Positions 1 through 5,634 of a stretch of 13,607 nucleotides of DNA are shown piece after piece. This stretch comes from Sphaerochaetaceae bacterium (GTDB taxonomy: Bacteria; Spirochaetota; Spirochaetia; Sphaerochaetales; Sphaerochaetaceae), in NCBI GenBank assembly GCA_023231265.1, contig JALNVT010000046.1, forward strand, positions 1 to 13,607. Reading direction: 5' to 3'. Made by a program: the position numbers and the translations under genes. A model generated the notes under the pieces. It made no database searches and was not told the DNA's origin. It was given only the letters and a program-made list of their open reading frames with translations. The stretch's first letter is position 1. Every line of letters starts with the position of its first letter.

Positions 1-1585
1 CAACTGGAGCTGCAGCAGCTTGAGATGCAGCAATAACTGCTTCATCAATACCATTTGCAACATCTAGAGGATATGATACGCCATTAACTTTAACGTCTGT
101 CTTACCAACTTTTACGCCGTAAGCTTTACCATTAACAGATACTGTGTATTCACCACTCTTCTTAGCTTTTTCTGCTTCTCTATCAATCTTTCTAACACCA
201 TTAACTTTTGCTTTATTTGTTAAGAATAAGATACCCTTATCTTTACATGATGCAGCAATGAAGATGTTTTCTTCTGTTTCTGGTAAGCCAGCTTCTTTAA
301 GCATTGCAATAGCTGGACCTCTGCCCTTCTTAGGGTCAGCGTCGTTGATATCTGCAACCATCTTAGTAGTTGGTTCTAGACCTAATTGTTCTGCAGCAAT
401 TTTAACAACTTCTGCATCTGGAGCAACTGGAGTCTTACCGAAATAACCAAGAACCATCTTGCCGTAACCTTCAGCAATTTTCTTCCAAGGGCCAAACATA
501 ACGTTGTTGAATGCCTGTTGGAAATAGAACTGAGATACAGGAGTTACAGATGTACCGAAACCACCCTTAGCTACAGTTTCACCCATTGCTTTAACAATTT
601 CAGGGAATTTATGCATTAAGTTGTTATCTCTCAACATCTGAGTGTTAGCTGTCAATGCACCACCTGGTAGTGGGAAGAATGGAATGTTAGGGTTAACTTT
701 TGATGCTTCTGGTGGAGTGAAATAATCTTTCATACAATCTTCGAATACTGATTCTGCTTTTTTGATAGCCTCAATATCAATATCTAGATCATAATCTGTT
801 CCACGTAATGCATGCCATAGAGTGATGATATCTGGTTGACCAGTACCACCTGATACAGGAGACATTGAAAGGTCAACGCCGTTTGCACCAGCTTCAATAG
901 CACTGATATACTGCTGAATTGATACACCAGCTGTTTCATGGCTGTGCATTCTGATGTTTACATCTTTACCTAATAATTTACGAGCTCTTTTGATTGTTTC
1001 ATAAATTGTGTGAGGAGTTGAAGTACCTGATGCATCTTTGAAACATACTGAATCAAATGGAATACCTGCATCTAAAATGCTCTGTAGAACACCGATATAG
1101 AAATCAGGATTGTGTGCACCTTCTACCCCTGGTGGAAGACTCATCATTGTTACGGTTACTTCATGTTTTAGACCTGCTTCAACAATAGCCTTACCACTGT
1201 CAATAAGGTTGTTAACATCGTTCAATGCATCAAAGTTACGGATTGTTGTCATACCGTGCTTTTTGAACATCTGAGCATGTAACTTAATTATATCTCTTGA
1301 CTGAGAATCTAGTCCTACAACGTTAACACCACGTGATAAAGTCTGTAAGTTAGCATCAGGACCAGCTACTTTTCTAAATTCGTCCATCATATCAAAAGCA
1401 TTTTCATTTGTGTAGAAATATAGTGACTGGAAACGTGCTCCACCACCTGCTTCGAAATGAGTAATTCCTGCTTCTTTAGCTGCTGCTACAGCTGGCATGA
1501 AATCTTTTGTGAATACACGTGCTCCGTAAACTGATTGGAAACCGTCACGGAATGCTGTTAACATAAAATCAACTTTCTTCTTCAT
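1..1585 (-). CDS. oadA: Oxaloacetate decarboxylase alpha subunit-like carboxyltransferase (3' end cut by window)
   Basis: This is a biotin-dependent carboxyltransferase. In the family, the alpha subunit moves CO2 from oxaloacetate to biotin, and a membrane beta subunit then decarboxylates carboxybiotin to pump Na+. 528 codons are visible from the ATG at 1585; the C-terminus lies off the left edge. A TIM-barrel domain fills about residues 5-280. Visible metal-site candidates are Asp14 (FRDGFQS), Lys183 (CFKDASGT, the lysine expected to be carbamylated) and His214/His216 (RMHSHETAGV). The conserved carboxylase domain follows (FDALND at 118-123, SGGTGQP at 245-251, PGGALTANTQ at 307-316). The start of a biotinyl domain is seen near 480-515, but the biotin-lysine motif is outside the window. 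An AAAGG Shine-Dalgarno sits upstream, and oadG ends 11 bases before the start. Several positions differ from classical enzymes (RDGFQS for RDAHQS, KDASGT for KDMxG), so a related acid could be the substrate. Confidence 0.9.
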   Translation of the reverse strand, partial: MKKKVDFMLTAFRDGFQSVYGARVFTKDFMPAVAAAKEAGITHFEAGGGARFQSLYFYTNENAFDMMDEFRKVAGPDANLQTLSRGVNVVGLDSQSRDIIKLHAQMFKKHGMTTIRNFDALNDVNNLIDSGKAIVEAGLKHEVTVTMMSLPPGVEGAHNPDFYIGVLQSILDAGIPFDSVCFKDASGTSTPHTIYETIKRARKLLGKDVNIRMHSHETAGVSIQQYISAIEAGANGVDLSMSPVSGGTGQPDIITLWHALRGTDYDLDIDIEAIKKAESVFEDCMKDYFTPPEASKVNPNIPFFPLPGGALTANTQMLRDNNLMHKFPEIVKAMGETVAKGGFGTSVTPVSQFYFQQAFNNVMFGPWKKIAEGYGKMVLGYFGKTPVAPDAEVVKIAAEQLGLEPTTKMVADINDADPKKGRGPAIAMLKEAGLPETEENIFIAASCKDKGILFLTNKAKVNGVRKIDREAEKAKKSGEYTVSVNGKAYGVKVGKTDVKVNGVSYPLDVANGIDEAVIAASQAAAAPV

Positions 1586-1596
1586 AATTATACCTT

Positions 1597-1881
1597 TTAT
1601 TCTCTGGATTTTGCTACAGCGGCTGCAATGGCAGCTGCAATTTCTGGTTCGGCACTAAATGCGTTTGCACTAGGTTGAGCTTTTCGACGAGCAGGTGCTG
1701 GTGCTGGTGCTGGTCTCTTAGCTTCAATTTTTCCTACCACAGCGCTTAAAGCCTTGGTAACGAAAATTAGAATAACTAGGAATATGAGAACTGTTCCCAT
1801 ACCCAATAGCATGAGAGTTACACCATTTTGCAACAGACCACCAATTTGATCACGAGCAACTTGAGATAGTTCTATTATCAT
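1597..1881 (-). CDS. oadG: Oxaloacetate decarboxylase gamma chain (OadG family)
   Basis: This is the small membrane subunit which, in known Na+-pumping decarboxylases, holds the alpha and beta subunits together. The 94-residue protein has the family layout. A short N-terminal stretch is followed by one transmembrane helix at about 22-45 (VTLMLLGMGTVLIFLVILIF), then an Ala/Pro-rich flexible linker at about 57-65, and a C-terminal AEPEIAAAIAAAVAKSR segment like the conserved end of OadG. The start is supported by AGGAG five bases upstream of the ATG. It is the first gene of the operon and is followed by oadA after 11 bases. The beta subunit gene is not in the window and would be expected beyond position 1. 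Sequence conservation in this family is low, so the assignment rests on length, topology and the oadA neighbour. Confidence 0.85.
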   Translation of the reverse strand: MIIELSQVARDQIGGLLQNGVTLMLLGMGTVLIFLVILIFVTKALSAVVGKIEAKRPAPAPAPARRKAQPSANAFSAEPEIAAAIAAAVAKSRE

Positions 1882-1910
1882 ACAAACTCCTGGATTATTA
1901 TTATTTTTGT

Positions 1911-1927
1911 GTTAAGACTAGCTTAAC
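1911..1927. repeat. Inverted repeat in oadG leader
   Basis: The arms GTTAAG and CTTAAC are perfect and separated by five bases (ACTAG). The repeat lies just downstream of the predicted transcription start of oadG. It could be an operator for a dimeric regulator or a small 5'-UTR hairpin. It is short enough to be chance in AT-rich DNA. Confidence 0.35.
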
Positions 1928-1937
1928 TATCAGTGCA

Positions 1938-1966
1938 ATAATAATGGGAATAGCTTGAAGTTTCAA
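1938..1966 (-). promoter_or_regulatory. Sigma70-type promoter for oadG-oadA
   Basis: Read on the minus strand, TTGAAA (1966-1961) and TATTAT (1943-1938) are separated by exactly 17 bases. They match the sigma70 -35 and -10 consensus well. The transcript would start near 1931, giving a leader of about 50 bases before the oadG ATG at 1881. Confidence 0.6.
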
Positions 1967-2272
1967 CCTATAATGACCGTCTAAAAACCTATTATTACTA
2001 CTAATTAATAAAATAATACACATGTAGTAAAGTTATGCAACAAACAGCAACAAAATAACTATTATTTATTGATTGATGGCTAATTAATTATGGCATTCAC
2101 TTTTATAACATCTCAAAATGAATTCATCTTGTTTATTGCTAATTAAATATAGAAATAAAAAAAGTTGTTTATGATTTATGTTTTTTATTATTCATATTTT
2201 TTTTGGATTCAGTCGATTATCCATTATTTAAAATTAGTTAGCTTTTTTTCTCATAATATTGTGTATTTTGCC

Positions 2273-2301
2273 TTGCCGAATTTAACTAATTGTTCTATTT
2301 T
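2273..2301 (+). promoter_or_regulatory. Weak candidate promoter for mrp
   Basis: TTGCCG (2273-2278) and TATTTT (2296-2301) are 17 bases apart and could be the -35 and -10 of the mrp-NUDIX transcript. The matches are partial and the region is AT-rich, so other placements are possible. Confidence 0.25.
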
Positions 2302-2310
2302 TATTTTATT

Positions 2311-2326
2311 GTCTATTTGAATAGAC
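2311..2326. repeat. Perfect 7-2-7 inverted repeat before the mrp ribosome-binding site
   Basis: GTCTATT and AATAGAC flank TG as a perfect 16-base inverted repeat. It ends two bases before the AAGGAG Shine-Dalgarno (2328-2333) of mrp. In DNA it could be an operator downstream of the promoter; in RNA, a hairpin next to the ribosome-binding site. No known consensus was recognised. Confidence 0.45.
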
Positions 2327-2339
2327 GAAGGAGCAATAG

Positions 2340-3260
2340 ATGTCCAATGAACAATCCTCTGCTAATCAGACGGAACTACAAGACAAACAAATAGAAGAAA
2401 GAATGTCACTTATCGGTAAAAAGATAATTGTCATGAGTGGTAAAGGTGGAGTTGGAAAAACAACTGTTACCGTTAACCTAGCAAATGCTCTAGCAGACAA
2501 GGGTTACAAAGTTGGTATTTTAGATACAGACTTGCATGGCCCAAATGTTGCTAAGATGCTTGGTTGTGAGAAAAGTACACTTGAATCTCCTGATGGAAAA
2601 ACTATGATGCCTATAAAAGTTAGAGATAACTTATGTGTAATCAGTTTATCATTTGCAATTCCAGATTCTGGCGCACCAGTTATTTGGAGAGGCCCAATGA
2701 AAATTGCTGCAATCAAACAGTTCATCGGTGATGTTGAGTGGGGAATTTTAGACTACTTGCTTATCGATACACCACCTGGAACAGGTGATGAACAGCTTAC
2801 TGCTATTCAATCAATCCCTGGCATGACAGGTTCTGTTATTGTAACAACTCCTCAAGAAGTAGCACTTCTTGATGCTAGAAAGAGCGTTAACTTCTCTAAA
2901 AAATTAAATCTAAGAATTATAGGTATCGTTGAAAACATGAGTGGCTTGATCTGTCCTCATTGTGGTGATGTTATTCCTCTATTCGGTATGGGTGGCGGCG
3001 TAGAGCTTGCTACAGAAGCTAAGGTTCCTTACCTTGGAAGAATTCCTATTGAAATCAACTTGAGAGAGAATGAAGATACAGGTAAGAGTCCTCTTGAGAT
3101 GAATCCAGATTCAGAAAGTTCAAAAGCACTGCGCAGCATTGCTGATTTATTAGATTCTTCAACAGAAGTTGGTGATCCTAATGACTACATTGGCACAAAC
3201 AAGTGTTCACCTGCATCTTGTGCTAGCTGCAGCAGCAATTGTTCTTCAAGGGAAAAATAG
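2340..3260 (+). CDS. mrp: Mrp/ApbC/NBP35-family P-loop ATPase, probable Fe-S cluster carrier
   Basis: Family members bind and transfer Fe-S clusters in the cytosol, using ATP. The 306-residue protein shows the deviant Walker A SGKGGVGKTT (33-42), the switch region LDTDLHGPN (61-69), the DTPPGTGD motif (143-150), ENMSG (198-202) and the family CxxC motif CPHC (Cys205, Cys208) expected to hold a bridging cluster. The ATPase domain begins near residue 26, so the N-terminal MIP18/DUF59 domain found in many bacterial Mrp proteins is absent. The C-terminal tail has a further cysteine cluster (Cys289, 294, 297, 301), which is not usual. The start is supported by AAGGAG six bases upstream. The NUDIX gene follows after three bases and is probably cotranscribed. 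Confidence 0.92.
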   Translation: MSNEQSSANQTELQDKQIEERMSLIGKKIIVMSGKGGVGKTTVTVNLANALADKGYKVGILDTDLHGPNVAKMLGCEKSTLESPDGKTMMPIKVRDNLCVISLSFAIPDSGAPVIWRGPMKIAAIKQFIGDVEWGILDYLLIDTPPGTGDEQLTAIQSIPGMTGSVIVTTPQEVALLDARKSVNFSKKLNLRIIGIVENMSGLICPHCGDVIPLFGMGGGVELATEAKVPYLGRIPIEINLRENEDTGKSPLEMNPDSESSKALRSIADLLDSSTEVGDPNDYIGTNKCSPASCASCSSNCSSREK

Positions 3261-3263
3261 TTT

Positions 3264-3875
3264 ATGGAAGACAAATTTGAAATTGGAAATATAGATAATC
3301 CAGAACACCTTAAATGGGAGATTCTTGAGAATGAACCAGTTATGGAAACAGCAATTTTCAATATCGATAAGAGTCTTAGAAAGTCTAAGAAAGGAGTTAT
3401 TGCTCCTTTCTTCACTTTAAAAGCACCCAACTGGATCACAGTCATTCCTTGGTATAGAAATGAGGAAGGAATTCCTTGTTTCGTTATGGTACAGCAGTAC
3501 CGTCACGGTTGCCAAAGAATAATAAGAGAGTTTCCAGCGGGCATGGTAGATGATGGAGAGAGAGCAATTGTTGCTGCAAAGCGAGAGTTGAGTGAGGAAA
3601 CAGGAATTGTTTCAAAAGATATGAAGCATCTTGCAACCATCAACCCAAATCCTGCTTTTATGGATAATGAAGCTAATTTTTATTTGGCTAAAGAAATAGA
3701 AAGAACTGAAAAACGTAATTTAGATGAAACTGAAGACATTGATGTTCTATCTGTTCCTGTGACTGAGGTAATTGAGAAGATGGGTACAGACCCACTTTAT
3801 GACAATGGTGTTATGATTGCAGCATTGACATTCTTCTTGAAAGAGGCGATTAAAAATCCAGATCTTTTGAAGTAA
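3264..3875 (+). CDS. NUDIX hydrolase, ADP-ribose pyrophosphatase-like
   Basis: This probably hydrolyses a nucleoside diphosphate linked to another group; ADP-ribose or a similar nucleotide sugar is likely, with Mg2+. The 203-residue protein has a perfect NUDIX box at 93-115: Gly93, Glu99, Arg107-Glu108, Glu111-Glu112, Gly114. The lead-in REFPAGMVDDGE resembles ADP-ribose pyrophosphatases, and NPAFMDNEANFYLA (about 128-141) fits the specificity region downstream of the box. The N-terminal ~50 residues are variable. The start is three bases after the mrp stop, and the likely ribosome-binding site AAGGG lies inside the end of mrp. Exact substrate specificity cannot be read from the sequence. No clear terminator follows except the weak hairpin at 3903-3949. 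Confidence 0.9.
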   Translation: MEDKFEIGNIDNPEHLKWEILENEPVMETAIFNIDKSLRKSKKGVIAPFFTLKAPNWITVIPWYRNEEGIPCFVMVQQYRHGCQRIIREFPAGMVDDGERAIVAAKRELSEETGIVSKDMKHLATINPNPAFMDNEANFYLAKEIERTEKRNLDETEDIDVLSVPVTEVIEKMGTDPLYDNGVMIAALTFFLKEAIKNPDLLK

Positions 3876-3916
3876 ATCAAATTAATACTATTTTTGTACC
3901 AGAGCTCCTTTATTTT

Positions 3917-3925
3917 TGTTATAAT
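3917..3925 (+). promoter_or_regulatory. Extended -10 promoter of the SIMPL lipoprotein gene
   Basis: TG-T-TATAAT (3917-3925) is a perfect extended -10 element. No good -35 was found at 17 bases; TTGTAC lies 20 bases upstream. An extended -10 can work without a strong -35. Transcription would start near 3932, about 24 bases before the ATG at 3956. Confidence 0.6.
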
Positions 3926-3934
3926 GATTATAAC
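3918..3934. promoter_or_regulatory. PerR-box-like operator (perfect palindrome over the -10)
   Basis: GTTATAATGATTATAAC is a perfect 17-base palindrome with 8-base arms around a central G. Its inner 15 bases match the Bacillus PerR-box consensus TTATAATNATTATAA at every position. The palindrome covers the -10 element and the probable transcription start of the SIMPL gene, a placement typical of repressor sites. Peroxide- or metal-responsive control by a PerR/Fur-family protein is inferred. No regulator gene is in the window. Confidence 0.6.
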
Positions 3935-3955
3935 TCAAACAAAGGGGCTTTTATT

Positions 3956-4699
3956 ATGAAAAGATTTAATTCAATAGTTTTGATCATGACATGCATACTT
4001 GCAGGTACCATAACATTGACTTCATGTTCTTCTATGGCTGATATGAAGAATTCAAAAACAGTTCGAACAGTAAGTGTTACAGGAAATGGTTCTGTAAATC
4101 TGACTCCAGATATGGCATCTTTCAATGTTCAAATCAGCGAGACAAGAGATACAACATCTGAAGCCTTGAATGCTATGAATGAAAAGACAAGCACAATTTT
4201 TGATATATTGGATGCCTACAATATTGAAAATAAAGACAGAAAGACAAACTCTATAAACCTCAGAACTGATTATGATTGGATAGACAGCAAGCAGGTTGTT
4301 GTGGGACAGGTTGCAAGTCAGAGCATAAATGTGAAATTAAGAGACCTAGATCAACTTGGCTCTCTTATTGATAAATTGAGCACTGTCAATGAAATCAATC
4401 TTGGATCAATTAGTTACAACACAGAAGATACAGATGAAGCAGAGACAGAAGCTAGAATAATGGCAGTTGAAGATGCAAGAGCGAAAGCTCAATCAATTGC
4501 AGATGCAGAAAACATGACTTTAGGATTACCAATAAGCATAAACAACTCATCAAGTGACTTGAATATAAGAAGCTACCCCAACATGATGGAAGCCGTTTCA
4601 TTGAAATCTGTATCAACCTCAGTCTCAACTCAGGCACCAACAGGCGAGATAACAATCACAGGACAGGTAAATATTATCTATGAATTGATTGCAAAATAA
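3956..4699 (+). CDS. SIMPL (DUF541/YggE-like) domain lipoprotein
   Basis: This is an envelope lipoprotein of the SIMPL/DUF541 family. The E. coli member YggE has been linked to oxidative-stress defence, but the biochemical role is unknown. The 247 residues begin with a signal peptide and lipobox LTSC, placing the lipidated cysteine at 24. The SIMPL domain spans about 37-245: RTVSVTGNGSVNLTPDMASF at its start, an AEARIMAVEDARAKAQ-like helix region near 162-178, and a closing GEITITGQVNIIYEL strand. An AAAGGGG Shine-Dalgarno lies eight bases upstream of the ATG. The gene is monocistronic: it has its own extended -10 promoter beneath a PerR-box-like palindrome, and a strong terminator follows. 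This control fits a stress role, but the function itself is inferred. Confidence 0.88.
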   Translation: MKRFNSIVLIMTCILAGTITLTSCSSMADMKNSKTVRTVSVTGNGSVNLTPDMASFNVQISETRDTTSEALNAMNEKTSTIFDILDAYNIENKDRKTNSINLRTDYDWIDSKQVVVGQVASQSINVKLRDLDQLGSLIDKLSTVNEINLGSISYNTEDTDEAETEARIMAVEDARAKAQSIADAENMTLGLPISINNSSSDLNIRSYPNMMEAVSLKSVSTSVSTQAPTGEITITGQVNIIYELIAK

Positions 4700-4718
4700 A
4701 TATTTTAATTTTTACATC

Positions 4719-4756
4719 AGCTGTCATTGAATGAAATCAATGACGGCTATTTTTTT
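4719..4756 (+). terminator. Rho-independent terminator after the SIMPL gene
   Basis: A 12-bp stem (4719-4730 with 4737-4748, one G-U pair) closes a six-base loop ATGAAA and is followed by ATTTTTTT. It lies 20 bases after the stop codon at 4699. Confidence 0.92.
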
Positions 4757-4893
4757 CCTTTTTATATATCATCAAATTCTACAGAATCAACAGTCTATCT
4801 CATTACTTTCTCAGCTATAACAGGACTTTATGAATTGTTATTGCATCATCACTGTTTTAATTTTGTTTTTTAATTCACTCCTCCTCTTTATTT

Positions 4894-4907
4894 AATTCAA
4901 ATGAATT
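4894..4907. repeat. 6-2-6 inverted repeat in the histidine phosphatase promoter
   Basis: AATTCA and TGAATT flank AA as a perfect inverted repeat. It lies in the spacer just before the proposed -10 of the next gene, so it could be an operator. It is AT-rich and may be chance. Confidence 0.3.
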
Positions 4908-4915
4908 GCTATTTT
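4907..4915 (+). promoter_or_regulatory. Extended -10 next to the start codon, suggesting a leaderless mRNA
   Basis: TG-C-TATTTT (4907-4915) resembles an extended -10 element. A weak -35 (TTTATT, 4887-4892) is 17 bases upstream. Transcription would start about seven bases after the box, at or next to the ATG at 4923. This agrees with the absence of a Shine-Dalgarno in front of the gene. Confidence 0.4.
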
Positions 4916-4922
4916 AAAAAAC

Positions 4923-5471
4923 ATGAAATTATATGTAGTAAGACATGGTGAGACAACCTACAACAGAGATGAACTTGTTTGTGGTGTGACAAATGCACAA
5001 CTGACAGAGAAAGGAATATCTCAGGCTTCACAGCTTGCAAAAGATATTGAAAAACAGAGTGAGAAGTTTGATATAAAACATATTTATGTATCTCCTCTTG
5101 ATAGAGCACGCAACACAGCAGCTCCTATTGAAAAGGCTCTGAACCTTAAAGCAGAAATAGAGCCAGGAATAAAGGAATTCAATTTCGGCAAATATGAAGA
5201 GTGTCCTGTAAGTGATCCAAAATTCAGAGAGCTGAGACGCAAACCATTTGTGCGATTTGATGATGGGGAATCTATTCTTACAGCAACTCACAGAATATAT
5301 TCAGCCTTAGATAAAATTATAGAGCATCATAAAGGTGAAGATGGAAATATTTTATTTGTCTGTCATGGAACATGTGCAAGAATAATTCACACCTACTTCA
5401 ACGATATTGAGGAAGAGGACTATTACAACTTACTGATTCCTAACTGCTCATTGATTGAATTTGATATATAA
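4923..5471 (+). CDS. Histidine phosphatase family protein (phosphoglycerate mutase-like)
   Basis: This is a cytosolic phosphohydrolase or mutase of the branch-1 histidine phosphatase superfamily, which works through a phosphohistidine. The 182-residue protein starts MKLYVVRHGET: Arg7-His8-Gly9 is the catalytic RHG motif. Other expected pocket residues are Asn14, Arg61 (SPLDRARNTA), Glu85 (KEFNFGKYEE) and His148 (FVCHGT). The RHG motif lies so close to the start that the ATG at 4923 must be right, yet no Shine-Dalgarno precedes it. The gene stands alone between two strong terminators. The length suits small broad-specificity phosphatases (GpmB/CobC-like) better than full phosphoglycerate mutases. 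No cobalamin or glycolysis neighbour helps narrow the substrate. Confidence 0.9.
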   Translation: MKLYVVRHGETTYNRDELVCGVTNAQLTEKGISQASQLAKDIEKQSEKFDIKHIYVSPLDRARNTAAPIEKALNLKAEIEPGIKEFNFGKYEECPVSDPKFRELRRKPFVRFDDGESILTATHRIYSALDKIIEHHKGEDGNILFVCHGTCARIIHTYFNDIEEEDYYNLLIPNCSLIEFDI

Positions 5472-5493
5472 CATTTCGTTGATTCAGAACTAC

Positions 5494-5529
5494 AAAAAGC
5501 TTACGTAAAAAAAATTGCGTAAGCTTTTT
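5494..5529. terminator. Strong terminator after the histidine phosphatase gene
   Basis: A perfect 12-bp stem pairs AAAAAGCTTACG (5494-5505) with CGTAAGCTTTTT (5518-5529) around a 12-base A-rich loop. The terminal T-run is part of the stem. The symmetrical A/T ends could let it act on both strands, but both flanking genes are on the plus strand. Confidence 0.85.
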
Positions 5530-5550
5530 CTATATCGATAGACAATTATT

Positions 5551-5579
5551 TTTACAATATTTGTTGTCATGCCTATCTG
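5551..5579 (+). promoter_or_regulatory. Candidate promoter of the BMP-transporter/kinase operon
   Basis: TTTACA (5551-5556, five of six -35 bases) and TATCTG (5574-5579, three of six) are 17 bases apart. TTGTTG (5561-5566) with TATTAC (5584-5589), also 17 apart, is an alternative. The region also holds a weak interrupted stem (GATAG-ACAA at 5537-5545 against TTGT near 5564 and CTATC at 5573-5577), which could be an operator. Confidence 0.3.
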
Positions 5580-5634
5580 GTTTTATTACTCTTTCTTCAT
5601 ATCATAAACAAACCAAACTCGGAGATAATAAATT

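Larger units (their letters stand above)
1882..2339. other. AT-rich divergent intergenic region
   Basis: This 458-base stretch separates the minus-strand oadGA operon from the plus-strand mrp gene. No plausible coding frame was seen. The oadG promoter and a leader inverted repeat lie at the left end, and a short inverted repeat before mrp lies at the right end. The middle (about 1980-2260) is very AT-rich, with A and T runs and a nine-base direct repeat GCTAATTAA near 2082 and 2138. Nothing in the middle could be assigned. It may hold regulatory or curved DNA. Confidence 0.6.
3903..3949 (+). terminator. Possible long-loop hairpin between NUDIX and SIMPL genes
   Basis: AGCTCCTTT (3903-3911) can pair with AAAGGGGCT (3941-3949) with one G-U pair. 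The 29-base loop contains the PerR-like palindrome and -10 box. TTTATT follows the stem. It could end the mrp-NUDIX transcript, or hide the GGGG Shine-Dalgarno of the next gene in read-through RNA. The long loop and poor U-tract make it weak. Confidence 0.3.

Noticed and set aside
144..619. Two overlapping plus-strand open frames
   Set aside because: They lie antisense to oadA, which has clear family motifs through this whole region. No ribosome-binding site or family resemblance was seen.
2079..2146. Direct repeat GCTAATTAA in the divergent intergenic region
   Set aside because: There are only two copies, nine bases long and AT-rich, with no further copies or spacing pattern.
4757..4893. 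Small gene or degraded gene between the terminator and the histidine phosphatase
   Set aside because: All frames examined break quickly at stops and none has a start with a ribosome-binding site.
5530..5634. Riboswitch in the BMP operon leader
   Set aside because: The space between the terminator and the start is only about 105 bases. The possible stem is interrupted, and no known purine or other riboswitch core was recognised.
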